A stretch of DNA of 13,991 nucleotides. Source: an uncultured Anaerovibrio sp. (GTDB taxonomy: Bacteria; Bacillota; Negativicutes; Selenomonadales; Selenomonadaceae). Under the pieces are notes generated by a model. It saw nothing but the letters and a program-made list of their open reading frames with translations. It was not told where the DNA came from and did no database searches. Both the position numbers and the translations under genes were made by a program. Positions 1 to 6,127 of this stretch are shown one piece after another (positions within the stretch are counted from its first letter, which is position 1; every line of letters begins with the position of its first letter). The stretch covers positions 1 to 13,991 of the forward strand of contig CAAGDY010000065.1 of assembly GCA_900768695.1 (NCBI GenBank). Reading direction: 5' to 3'.

Positions 1-182
1 AGGCGAAGCGTGAGCTTAGCATCCGCTAGGCGTGGATAGTAGCGCGAGCGTGCCCGCATTGACATTGCCTTTCCACCCAGTGGAATATTTGCTTATATTT
101 TCTTGACAGCTCCCTGGCAGAACCTAAACAATATTTCAAAATATTGCCAACGTAACGAATAAGCACTACGAAAAACTGAAAT
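1..182. other. Gene-free left edge with small hairpins
   Basis: No reading frame worth calling is visible on either strand. The first 60 bases are GC-rich and full of short GCG/AGCG words; the rest is AT-rich. Two small perfect hairpins are present: TTCCAC-cca-GTGGAA at 71-85, and a 7-bp CAATATT/AATATTG stem with a 4-base loop around 129-146. Read on the minus strand the second is followed by TTT, so it could be a weak terminator for dinB, but its stem is all A/T apart from the closing pair. The GC-rich start could be the end of a dispersed repeat continuing outside the window; this cannot be judged from one copy. Confidence 0.4.
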
Positions 183-1334
183 TCACCTCAGTAAATTGGC
201 CCGCGTAATCCCTACACTGCCAAACCGCTTGTTTATACTGTCAATCGCCTCATAGAGCTTTTCCTGCTTCTCATTGTCCGCGGCAAAAAGGGAGATTTCC
301 TCATGTGCATCAAAGCCGGAGGCGGACACTCCCAGCAGGCGGATGCCGTAAAAAATCCCCAGCTCCCGAAAAAGCTCCCGCGCCGCCTGATAAATATCGT
401 TGTCAAAGCCGGACATTTCCGTAAGCTGCTTCTGCCGCGTAAAGGTGGTAAAGTCATGCCTGCGCACCTTGATATGGACGGTCTTGGCACGCACCCCCGC
501 CTGCCTGAGCCGCCAGCCCACCTTGACCGAAAGCTCCAGAAGCACCTGCTCTGCCGCCTCCTGCCCCTGTATATCCTCCGGAAATGTAATCTCATTGCCG
601 ATGGATTTGGCCGGCTCACGGGGAGCCACCGGCCTGTCATCCAATCCCCGTGACAGGTGATAAAGCTGTCTTGCCATGCTTTTGCCCAGCCGCCTTTCCA
701 GCTGGCAGTAATCGGCCTGCCGCAGCTGCCCGATGCGCACAATCCCCATATCGGCCAGCACCTGGTTTGACTTTTTTCCTACACCCCAGATGCGTCTGAC
801 CGGCAACGGGTCAAGCACCTCCTGCACCCTGTCAGCCTCAATAATCGTCAGCCCGTCAGGCTTCTCAAGGTCAGAGGCCAGCTTGGCCAGAAACTTGTTG
901 GGAGCAATACCGGCCGAGGCCACAATCCCCGTCCTTTCCCGAATCTCCTGCTTCAGCCTCATGGCGTACTGACGGGGGCTGTCCATCAGCCGCTCCATGC
1001 CTGTCAGGTCAAGAAAGGCCTCATCAATGGACAGCGGCTCCACCACCGGCGAATACCTGTCAAATATCTTAAAAATCTCCCTTGAAACCTCCGCATACCG
1101 CCGGAAATTGCCCTCCACAAAAATCCCCTGGGGACAAAGCTGCATCGCCCTTGCCGTAGGCATAGCCGAGTGAACGCCGAACCGCCTGGCCTCATAGGAG
1201 CAGGTTGACACCACACTGCGTTTGCCCAGCCCTGCCACAATCACAGGCCTGCCCCGATATTCCTCATGGTCCAGCTGCTCGACGGAAGCATAAAAAGCAT
1301 CCATATCCACGTGCATCACCAGCCGCCCGGCCAT
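183..1334 (-). CDS. dinB: DNA polymerase IV (Y-family translesion polymerase)
   Basis: This is a Y-family DNA polymerase that copies past damaged bases without proofreading, in the cytoplasm at stalled forks. The 383-residue length fits the family. The palm carries the metal-binding aspartate region HVDMDAFYASVE (8-19) and the signature SIDEAF (102-107, Asp104-Glu105). A helix-hairpin-helix-like segment lies near 178-190, and the little-finger domain runs from about 245 to 343. An internal EISLF (346-350) resembles a beta-clamp binding motif. The ATG is preceded by GGGGAGGG about 8 bases upstream, which supports this start. It is transcribed alone: its own promoter lies just upstream and the symporter gene behind it appears to be terminated. 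An inverted repeat overlaps the predicted transcription start, so damage-responsive or other repression is possible. No truncation is seen. Confidence 0.96.
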   Translation of the reverse strand: MAGRLVMHVDMDAFYASVEQLDHEEYRGRPVIVAGLGKRSVVSTCSYEARRFGVHSAMPTARAMQLCPQGIFVEGNFRRYAEVSREIFKIFDRYSPVVEPLSIDEAFLDLTGMERLMDSPRQYAMRLKQEIRERTGIVASAGIAPNKFLAKLASDLEKPDGLTIIEADRVQEVLDPLPVRRIWGVGKKSNQVLADMGIVRIGQLRQADYCQLERRLGKSMARQLYHLSRGLDDRPVAPREPAKSIGNEITFPEDIQGQEAAEQVLLELSVKVGWRLRQAGVRAKTVHIKVRRHDFTTFTRQKQLTEMSGFDNDIYQAARELFRELGIFYGIRLLGVSASGFDAHEEISLFAADNEKQEKLYEAIDSINKRFGSVGITRANLLR

Positions 1335-1367
1335 CTGTCATCCCTCCCCATGCTTCTATAAAACACA

Positions 1368-1395
1368 AAAATAAAACTTATAATCGTTTTATTTT
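1368..1395. promoter_or_regulatory. Inverted repeat over dinB start site (candidate operator)
   Basis: There are perfect 10-bp arms, AAAATAAAAC at 1368-1377 and GTTTTATTTT at 1386-1395, around an 8-bp spacer. The repeat lies just downstream of the minus-strand -10 box (1398-1403), so it covers the expected start of transcription of dinB. This is a typical repressor position. It does not match the Bacillus LexA box (CGAAC-N4-GTTCG), so the binding protein is unknown. Because it is AT-rich, chance is a real alternative. Confidence 0.4.
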
Positions 1396-1397
1396 AT

Positions 1398-1426
1398 ATT
1401 ATACAACATACATACGCAAAAGCCAA
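1398..1426 (-). promoter_or_regulatory. dinB promoter (sigma-70 type)
   Basis: On the minus strand, TTGGCT (1421-1426) is followed after exactly 17 bases by a perfect TATAAT (1398-1403). Transcription should start near 1391, giving an untranslated leader of about 57 bases before the dinB ATG. The same TTGGCT-17-TATAAT pair occurs upstream of the binding-protein gene at 9778-9806. Confidence 0.65.
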
Positions 1427-1427
1427 C

Positions 1428-1528
1428 AAAAAAATACTGCCGACAGGGCAGGCATCGCCAGCCGCCCTCCGCCAGCATATTTTTGCCGGGGAGGAACATG
1501 GCCGACAGGCCTGCCATATCAGCAGTAT
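1428..1528 (-). terminator. Long imperfect terminator hairpin behind the symporter gene
   Basis: ATACTGC at 1434-1440 pairs with GCAGTAT at 1522-1528. A second 7-bp block, GGCAGGC with GCCTGCC, lies inside, with a few mismatches between the blocks. In minus-strand RNA the hairpin is followed by a run of seven U (1428-1434). The loop is long and contains further GC-rich self-complementary sequence. This would end leftward transcription from the symporter before the dinB promoter. The size and mismatches make it less certain than the other terminators here. Confidence 0.45.
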
Positions 1529-1610
1529 AGCAATTCAATACAGCAATTCAAAAGACAGTGATATTCAAGCTACAGTAATAGCAATGATATCGGCAGTATT
1601 CATGCCGCTA

Positions 1611-2843
1611 TCATGCTTCTTCCCTGAACCTGTCCACAATAGTGGCACAGGCCGCATCGCCGGTGATATTTACAGCTGTACGCAGCATATCGAAGATACG
1701 GTCAACGCCAAACAGGATTGGCAGTGCATCAATCGGAATACCGGCCGATACCAGCACCGCCACTACCAGCAGGGTAGGCCCCGGCACACCGGCCTGACCC
1801 ACAGCACCCAGTGTAGAGGTAATGATGATTGCCACATACTGGCCGAAGCTCAGCTCAATGCCGTACATCTGGGCAATAAAGCATGCCGCCATAGCATAAT
1901 ATGCCGCATTGCCGTTCATGTTGATGGTAGCGCCCAGCGGCAGGGCAAAGGAAACCGTGCCCTTGCTCAGGCCGAACTCCTTCTCACAGGTATTCATGTT
2001 CAGCGGCAGGGTAGCCATGGAGGAAGCCGTGGAGAAAGCAAACACCTGGCACTTCCACATGCTCTTGAAGAACTGCACATAGCCGATTTTCTTGGAGAAA
2101 AGAGCCACGGAGCCGCCAATCATGCCGTAGGTAACGATAGCAAGCACCACCACATACAGGCCCACCAGCTGCATGATTTTTACCAGCACATCATAGCCGA
2201 AGGTGCCGGTTGCATCTGCCATCAGAGCAAACACGCCCACAGGAGCAATATACATGATTGCAGTCATTATCTTGATAAAGATTTCCGTAAAGTAGTTGAA
2301 AATCTTCATCATAAATTCCTTTTTCTCCGGCTCCAGCATGGAAAGCGCAAAACCCACAAACAGGGCGAACACAATGGTCTGCAGGATATTGCCCTCCACC
2401 AGCGCCGCAAAAGGATTCACCGGCACAAAGCCGATAACGGTTTCCCAGAAGCCCGGAATAGAGCCGCTCTGGGACATGTCCACATCAATGGCCGCACCGG
2501 AAATAGCCGACATGTTGATGCCTATGCCCGGCTTTACCAGCTCGCTGGCCAAAAGGCCCAGCCCTACTGCCACTGCCGTAGTAACGCCGTAATAGATAAA
2601 CGTTACCGCACCAATCTTGCCGGCGCTCTTTGAGTTACCCAGAGAAGCCGCCCCGCCTACCAGCGAGAAGAAAACCATTGGCACAACGACCATCTTGATG
2701 AGCGTCATGAACAAATCGCCTACCGGCGCCAGCACATGAGCTTCCTTGCCCATGAGCAGTCCGGTTACCGCACCCAGCACAGTGGCAACGATAATCCACT
2801 TGCCAAGACTGCCCAATCCTGAGCCTTCAGATTTTTTTGACAT
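1611..2843 (-). CDS. Dicarboxylate/amino acid:cation symporter (DAACS, GltP/GltPh family)
   Basis: This inner-membrane secondary transporter of the glutamate/aspartate/dicarboxylate:cation family is 410 residues from the chosen start. Family landmarks are in order: hairpin-1 STASSMATLP (271-280), the TM7 motif GATINMNGNA (304-313), hairpin-2 AGVPG (351-355), and the TM8 substrate site with Asp381, Asp385, Arg388, Thr389 and Asn392. These match the GltPh residues Asp390, Asp394, Arg397, Thr398 and Asn401, so an acidic substrate is likely. In TM7 the usual NMDGT is NMNGN, replacing an aspartate that helps bind sodium in GltPh, so coupling may differ. I chose ATG at 2841-2843: AAGGGGG lies 7 bases upstream, whereas an in-frame TTG at 2847-2849 would touch that site. 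It appears monocistronic with a structured leader. The exact substrate is not shown. Confidence 0.93.
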   Translation of the reverse strand: MSKKSEGSGLGSLGKWIIVATVLGAVTGLLMGKEAHVLAPVGDLFMTLIKMVVVPMVFFSLVGGAASLGNSKSAGKIGAVTFIYYGVTTAVAVGLGLLASELVKPGIGINMSAISGAAIDVDMSQSGSIPGFWETVIGFVPVNPFAALVEGNILQTIVFALFVGFALSMLEPEKKEFMMKIFNYFTEIFIKIMTAIMYIAPVGVFALMADATGTFGYDVLVKIMQLVGLYVVVLAIVTYGMIGGSVALFSKKIGYVQFFKSMWKCQVFAFSTASSMATLPLNMNTCEKEFGLSKGTVSFALPLGATINMNGNAAYYAMAACFIAQMYGIELSFGQYVAIIITSTLGAVGQAGVPGPTLLVVAVLVSAGIPIDALPILFGVDRIFDMLRTAVNITGDAACATIVDRFREEA

Positions 2844-2850
2844 AATCAAT

Positions 2851-2857
2851 CCCCCTT
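2851..2857 (-). promoter_or_regulatory. Ribosome binding site fixing the symporter start
   Basis: Minus-strand AAGGGGG lies 7 bases before the ATG at 2843. The alternative TTG start six bases upstream would leave only one base of spacing, so the ATG is preferred. Confidence 0.75.
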
Positions 2858-2867
2858 CTTAGAACCG

Positions 2868-2924
2868 GCAGTACGCTCCCGTGCGCACTGCTGACAGGAG
2901 AAAGCGCCCCCAGCAGCCTTCTCC
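2868..2924 (-). promoter_or_regulatory. Structured 5' leader of the symporter mRNA
   Basis: Two stable stem-loops are predicted in the minus-strand leader. The first pairs GGAGAAGGC (2916-2924) with GCTTTCTCC (2897-2905), 9 bp around a 10-base loop. The second pairs GCAGTGCGC (2883-2891) with GCGTACTGC (2868-2876), 9 bp including a G-U pair around a 6-base loop. Neither is followed by a U run, so they are not simple terminators. They lie between the promoter and the ribosome binding site and could control stability or translation. I do not recognise a known riboswitch. Confidence 0.45.
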
Positions 2925-2949
2925 CCAAAAATATATTCACAGCATATAT

Positions 2950-2991
2950 ATTATACCATGATATTGTATACTTTTCTCGCAAGCTGGACAA
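2950..2991 (-). promoter_or_regulatory. Symporter promoter(s)
   Basis: Two overlapping solutions are visible on the minus strand. TTGTCC (2986-2991) with a 17-base spacer to TACAAT (2963-2968) is one. An extended -10 element, TGGTATAAT (2950-2958), is the other. Either gives a leader of roughly 100 bases or a little more that contains the two stem-loops. The -35 hexamer overlaps that of the rightward yitT-family promoter. Confidence 0.5.
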
Positions 2992-3014
2992 AAAAAGCAT
3001 AATTCTTATATAAT
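2985..3014 (+). promoter_or_regulatory. Promoter of the YitT-family gene
   Basis: TGGACA (2985-2990) and a perfect TATAAT (3009-3014) are 18 bases apart, with the expected start near 3021 and the gene start at 3048. Its -35 box overlaps the leftward promoter's -35 box, so the two promoters are back to back and polymerase cannot easily occupy both at once. Confidence 0.6.
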
Positions 3015-3047
3015 AAATAGGAAAGAATCTGACAAAGGTGGTATTTT

Positions 3048-3950
3048 ATGACAGACATAAAGCAGGAAACAGTGAAAGCCTTCAAGCCCGTACTGCGAAG
3101 GAGAAAAAAAGCCAAGGACTGGATAAAAAAATATTTTCTTCTTCTGCTGGGTTCCCTTATCTACACCACTGGCCTGGAAATATTTCTGGTTCCCAACAAC
3201 ATAATCGACGGCGGCGTGGTGGGTATCTCCATCATGGCCAGCTATCTGACCGGCGCCCCCTTCGGCGTGTTCATGATTCTCCTGAATTTGCCCTTCCTGT
3301 ATATGGGCTACAAGCAGATTGGCAAATCCTTTGCCATCTCCACGGTGGTGTCCATTGTAGCCATCTCCGTTCTATCCGTGTACTTTGAGCCGATTCCCAG
3401 CATTACCGGCGACTATTTTCTGGCGGCTATCTTCGGCGGCATCATCACCGGTGCCGGCGTAGGACTGATTATACGCCATGGAGGCTCCCTGGATGGCACA
3501 GAGATTGTAGCGATCATCGTAGACAAAAAAACCACCTTCTCCGTAGGTGAGGTTGTCATGTTCTTCAACCTCTTCATTCTGGGGGCGGCAGGCTTCGTCT
3601 TCGGCTGGGACAAGGCCATGTACTCACTGGTTGCCTATTTTGTCATCTCAAAGATGATTGACATCGTGATAAAGGGTCTGGATGAATCCTATGCCGTCAT
3701 GATTGTTTCCGATGAGAATGAGGAAATTGCCGATGCCCTCATGCACAGGCTGGGCCGCGGCGTTACCTTCCTACACGGGCAGGGCGCCTATACAGGCGAT
3801 GCCAAAAAGGTGCTATACTGCGTAGTTACCCGCCTGGAGGTGGGCAAGCTGAAGGATATTGCGCTGGAAAAGGACGAAACAGCCTTTGTTACCATCAACC
3901 CGGTGCATGACATTGTAGGCGGCCGCTTCAAAAAGAAATCCATCCATTAA
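3048..3950 (+). CDS. YitT family membrane protein (DUF161 + DUF2179)
   Basis: This is a polytopic membrane protein of 300 residues, the usual length of the family. The basic N-terminus (18-28) precedes hydrophobic segments at roughly 29-48, 55-70, 72-88, 96-112, 122-142, 166-186 and 190-208. The membrane part holds the two related DUF161 glycine motifs, NNIIDGGVVGIS (50-61) and RHGGSLDGTEIVA (143-155). The soluble tail, 214-290, is the DUF2179 domain, ending in the typical INPVHDIVGGRFKKK. The start ATG has AAAGGTGG about 7 bases upstream. The biochemical role is not established for most members; transport or regulation in the inner membrane is the usual suggestion. It is transcribed alone, from a promoter overlapping that of the divergent symporter, and ends at a strong terminator. 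Confidence 0.92.
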   Translation: MTDIKQETVKAFKPVLRRRKKAKDWIKKYFLLLLGSLIYTTGLEIFLVPNNIIDGGVVGISIMASYLTGAPFGVFMILLNLPFLYMGYKQIGKSFAISTVVSIVAISVLSVYFEPIPSITGDYFLAAIFGGIITGAGVGLIIRHGGSLDGTEIVAIIVDKKTTFSVGEVVMFFNLFILGAAGFVFGWDKAMYSLVAYFVISKMIDIVIKGLDESYAVMIVSDENEEIADALMHRLGRGVTFLHGQGAYTGDAKKVLYCVVTRLEVGKLKDIALEKDETAFVTINPVHDIVGGRFKKKSIH

Positions 3951-4022
3951 CAGCCTGAATCCATATATTAAAGGCTTGTTCATATATCAGCAGGCCGTGC
4001 ATGCTTTGACTGCTATTCGCAA

Positions 4023-4069
4023 CAAAAAGAGGATGCTGCAATGACTTGTTTTTGCGGCACCTCTTTTTT
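4023..4069 (+). terminator. Rho-independent terminator of the YitT-family gene
   Basis: AAAAAGAGG(A)TGCTGCAA pairs with TTGCGGCACCTCTTTTT; the stem is about 17 bp with one bulged A and one G-U pair, and the right arm runs into T6. The gene ends about 75 bases upstream. The A-rich left arm could also make it work weakly in the other direction. Confidence 0.8.
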
Positions 4070-4227
4070 GCACTTATATACATTTATTCTTTATTTATCT
4101 GTCAGGATATTTACACTAAATCCGGACTATGATAAAATATATTTACATTATTTTTTGACGATTTTTCAAATTTATCATACGAAATGAAAGTTTTTTCTTT
4201 GATTGGCTAATTTTTTTTGCAAAATCC
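4070..4227. other. AT-rich intergenic stretch, no gene
   Basis: This DNA between the YitT terminator and the SorC-family promoter is very rich in A/T runs, with several T6-T8 tracts that would bend it. No coding frame or RNA gene is visible. It may contain upstream promoter sequence (UP-element-like), which cannot be shown here. Confidence 0.4.
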
Positions 4228-4256
4228 TTGATTTTTACTCAAATAATGTTCATAAT
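4228..4256 (+). promoter_or_regulatory. Promoter of the SorC-family regulator
   Basis: TTGATT (4228-4233), a 17-base spacer and CATAAT (4251-4256) form a good sigma-70-type promoter. Transcription should start near 4263, about 45 bases before the ATG, inside the repeated ACTAGT element. Confidence 0.6.
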
Positions 4257-4278
4257 AACTAGTGAAATTTGAACTAGT
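4257..4278. promoter_or_regulatory. Repeated AACTAGT element, candidate autoregulatory operator
   Basis: AACTAGT occurs at 4257-4263 and again at 4272-4278, 15 bases apart centre to centre. Because ACTAGT is its own reverse complement, the pair is both a direct and an inverted repeat. It begins right after the -10 box and covers the transcription start, where binding would block initiation. SorC/DeoR-type regulators often repress their own promoter, so self-binding is a reasonable inference. Confidence 0.5.
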
Positions 4279-4307
4279 AAACTAACTATTGTCTAGGGGG
4301 AAATTAC

Positions 4308-5246
4308 ATGTACCGCGATAAGGACAAGCTGGCCATCAACGTTGCCAAGCTGTATTACCGTTCTGATTATAGTCAGCAAAAAATTGCCCAGGAGCTGGGC
4401 GTATCAAGGCCTTCCATTTCCAGGCTCTTGCAGTATGCAAAGGACAAGGGCTACGTAAACATCCAGATTGTGGACCCGGTGGAAGACATGAGCCACATGG
4501 AGCAGCGCCTGAAGGAAAAACTGCACCTGAAGGACGTAAAAATCGCCTCCTCTACCATCAACGACGAGGAGGAAATCAAAAAATATATCGGCATAACTGC
4601 CGCCCGCTACCTGGATTCCATCATCAAGGACGGTGACATTATCGGTGTCGGCTGGGGAACGACCCTGTACAATATGTCCCAGGCCCTCATTCCGAAGACC
4701 ATCAAGGGCTCCCAGATTGTCCAGCTGGAGGGCGGGGTCAGCCATTCGGATTGGAACAACTATGCCCGCGAGATACTGGAGAGCTTTGCCGCCAACTTTG
4801 ACACAGTGGCACAGTACCTGCCACTGCCTGTTATCTTTGACACAAAGGAAACCAAGGAGCAGGTGGACAAGGACCGCTATATCAAGCGGGTACTGGAGAT
4901 GGGCCGCCATGCCAACATCGCTATTTTCAGCGTAGGCACGGTACGGCCGAATGCCCTTTTCTTCCGCCTGGGCTATACGGGTATTGAGGAGCAGGAGAAA
5001 ATCCAGAAAAGCTCCGTAGGTGATATCTGCTCCCGCTTCTTTGATGTGGAGGGGCGCATCTGCAACCGCGATTTGGACGACCGTACCGTGGGCATCACCC
5101 TCAGCGAGCTGCGGGACAAGGAATTCAGCATCATGATTTCCGGTGGCGAGGCCAAGATCAACGCCATCAGGGCAGCCCTCAAGGGACGCTATGCCAACGT
5201 GCTGATTACCGACCAGTTTACAGGCAAGGCGCTTTTGGAGGATTAA
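4308..5246 (+). CDS. SorC/DeoR-type sugar-binding transcriptional regulator
   Basis: This cytoplasmic DNA-binding protein is 312 residues, the usual length for the SorC family. The N-terminal helix-turn-helix is at about 21-42, with the core YSQQKIAQELGVSRPSISR. A linker leads to a sugar-phosphate-isomerase-like effector domain (about 60-310) with GVGWGTT (113-119), QLEGG (139-143), GDICSRFFD (238-246) and the C-terminal TDQFTGKALL. Effectors of this family are usually phosphorylated sugars or similar metabolites. The ATG follows AGGGGG with 7 bases of spacing. No sugar gene is next to it; a terminator lies downstream, so its target beyond itself is unknown. The doubled ACTAGT element at its transcription start suggests autorepression. 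Confidence 0.92.
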   Translation: MYRDKDKLAINVAKLYYRSDYSQQKIAQELGVSRPSISRLLQYAKDKGYVNIQIVDPVEDMSHMEQRLKEKLHLKDVKIASSTINDEEEIKKYIGITAARYLDSIIKDGDIIGVGWGTTLYNMSQALIPKTIKGSQIVQLEGGVSHSDWNNYAREILESFAANFDTVAQYLPLPVIFDTKETKEQVDKDRYIKRVLEMGRHANIAIFSVGTVRPNALFFRLGYTGIEEQEKIQKSSVGDICSRFFDVEGRICNRDLDDRTVGITLSELRDKEFSIMISGGEAKINAIRAALKGRYANVLITDQFTGKALLED

Positions 5247-5260
5247 GCCGCCTGCCGCAA

Positions 5261-5334
5261 TGCCTTGACTGCCACGATGCCTTGACTGCCACGATGCCTT
5301 GCCTGCTATTATCATGCCCTGCTTGCTGTCATCA
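5261..5334. repeat. Short degenerate tandem repeat, four units
   Basis: Two identical 17-base units, TGCCTTGACTGCCACGA, lie at 5261-5277 and 5278-5294. Two related 20-base units follow at 5295-5314 and 5315-5334, matching each other at about 16 of 20 positions. The start of another unit (TGCC) follows at 5335. The array sits between the regulator's stop codon and its terminator, so it would be transcribed as 3' untranslated RNA. It is too short and spacer-free to be a CRISPR array. Confidence 0.75.
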
Positions 5335-5351
5335 TGCCAGCTTGAAACGTG

Positions 5352-5389
5352 ACTGCCGCCTGTGATGCTTTCATCAGGCGGCAGTTTTT
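5352..5389 (+). terminator. Rho-independent terminator of the SorC-family gene
   Basis: ACTGCCGCCTG(T)GATG pairs with CATCAGGCGGCAGT, a 14-bp GC-rich stem with one bulged T and a short loop, followed by TTTTT. It ends 62 bases before the AraC start codon and separates the two regulator genes. Confidence 0.85.
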
Positions 5390-5451
5390 GTTAATTTATT
5401 TAATAAAATTCTGCATAATTTTGACAATCTGCCAGGAAAGAGCTGATTTTT

Positions 5452-6063
5452 ATGAAAAAACTCGCATACATAAAAGACCTCTCCACAGGCATAGAAACAA
5501 TCAGCTATGAGCATGTGAATATTGCTTATCCACTGCACACGCACATTGGCCATATTGTGTTCGGCATTGTAACGGATGGCACAGTCGGGGTGAAAATAGA
5601 CCAGCAGGAATGTCTTTGCCGCAGTGGCGAGATATTTTCCATCGCCCCGGACGTGCCGCACGCAATTTATCCCGTAACTGATTTTTACTCCATGATAAGT
5701 ATATGTATGCCTCAGAAGGACAGCATCGAAAAGGAGCTGAATATCATAAAAAGGGATATTATCGGCAATCCGGAGCTGGAAATCAGCATTGCCGATATGG
5801 CGGAAAGGGTACACATCAGTCCCTATCACATGATTAGGAAATTTGCCGGTGAAAACGGGCTAACTCCCCACAAATTCCAGATGCAGTGCCGCATCCGCAA
5901 AGCCCAGGAGCTTCTAGAGCAAGGCGCAAAGGTCATTGATGCAGCCACCGCCGTCGGATTTTGTGACCAGAGCCATCTGTGCAAGGTATTCAAAAAGCAA
6001 GTGGGAATTTCGCCGGAGGAATATGCAAAATCAGCAATTTTGTACAAGCCGGAAAGAAAATAA
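5452..6063 (+). CDS. Compact AraC-family transcriptional regulator
   Basis: This DNA-binding regulator is 203 residues, shorter than the typical 280-300 of the family. The N-terminal part (about 1-85) is a small cupin-like sensor with PLHTHIGHIVFGIV (27-40) and IAPDVPHAI (64-72). The short linker passes directly into the C-terminal AraC domain (about 105-195) with two helix-turn-helix units, ISIADMAERVHISPYHMIRKF (111-131, first part of the domain) and VIDAATAVGFCDQSHLCKVF (161-180), then GISPEEY. The shortness comes from a trimmed sensor and linker, not from a broken frame. AGGAAAG lies 11 bases before the ATG. The cupin-like frame begins 64 bases downstream on the same strand, suggesting a regulator-target pair. 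The ligand is unknown. Confidence 0.9.
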   Translation: MKKLAYIKDLSTGIETISYEHVNIAYPLHTHIGHIVFGIVTDGTVGVKIDQQECLCRSGEIFSIAPDVPHAIYPVTDFYSMISICMPQKDSIEKELNIIKRDIIGNPELEISIADMAERVHISPYHMIRKFAGENGLTPHKFQMQCRIRKAQELLEQGAKVIDAATAVGFCDQSHLCKVFKKQVGISPEEYAKSAILYKPERK

Positions 6064-6127
6064 AATACTAGAATTGTCTTATAAAGCTTCCTAAAAACAA
6101 TAGAACAATGAAAGTGAGGACATTTCT

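Noticed and set aside
1368..1395. LexA (SOS) box at dinB
   Set aside because: The arms AAAAC...GTTTT with an 8-base gap do not fit the known Firmicute box CGAAC-N4-GTTCG, so it is reported only as an unassigned inverted repeat.
1584..2633. 349-codon open frame on the plus strand, histidine-rich
   Set aside because: It lies antisense to the symporter gene, whose family motifs are clear. It has no recognisable domains or ribosome binding site, and its composition is that expected of a reverse-strand shadow.
2868..2924. Glycine or glutamine riboswitch before the symporter
   Set aside because: The GGAGA start of one stem is superficially glycine-riboswitch-like, but the conserved core sequences are not present.
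4404..5315. 303-codon open frame on the minus strand
   Set aside because: It is antisense to the SorC-family gene, which has a helix-turn-helix, effector-domain motifs, a promoter and a ribosome binding site. The antisense frame has none of these.
5261..5334. CRISPR-like repeat array
   Set aside because: Units are directly adjacent with no unique spacers, only 17-20 bases long, and there are no cas genes nearby.
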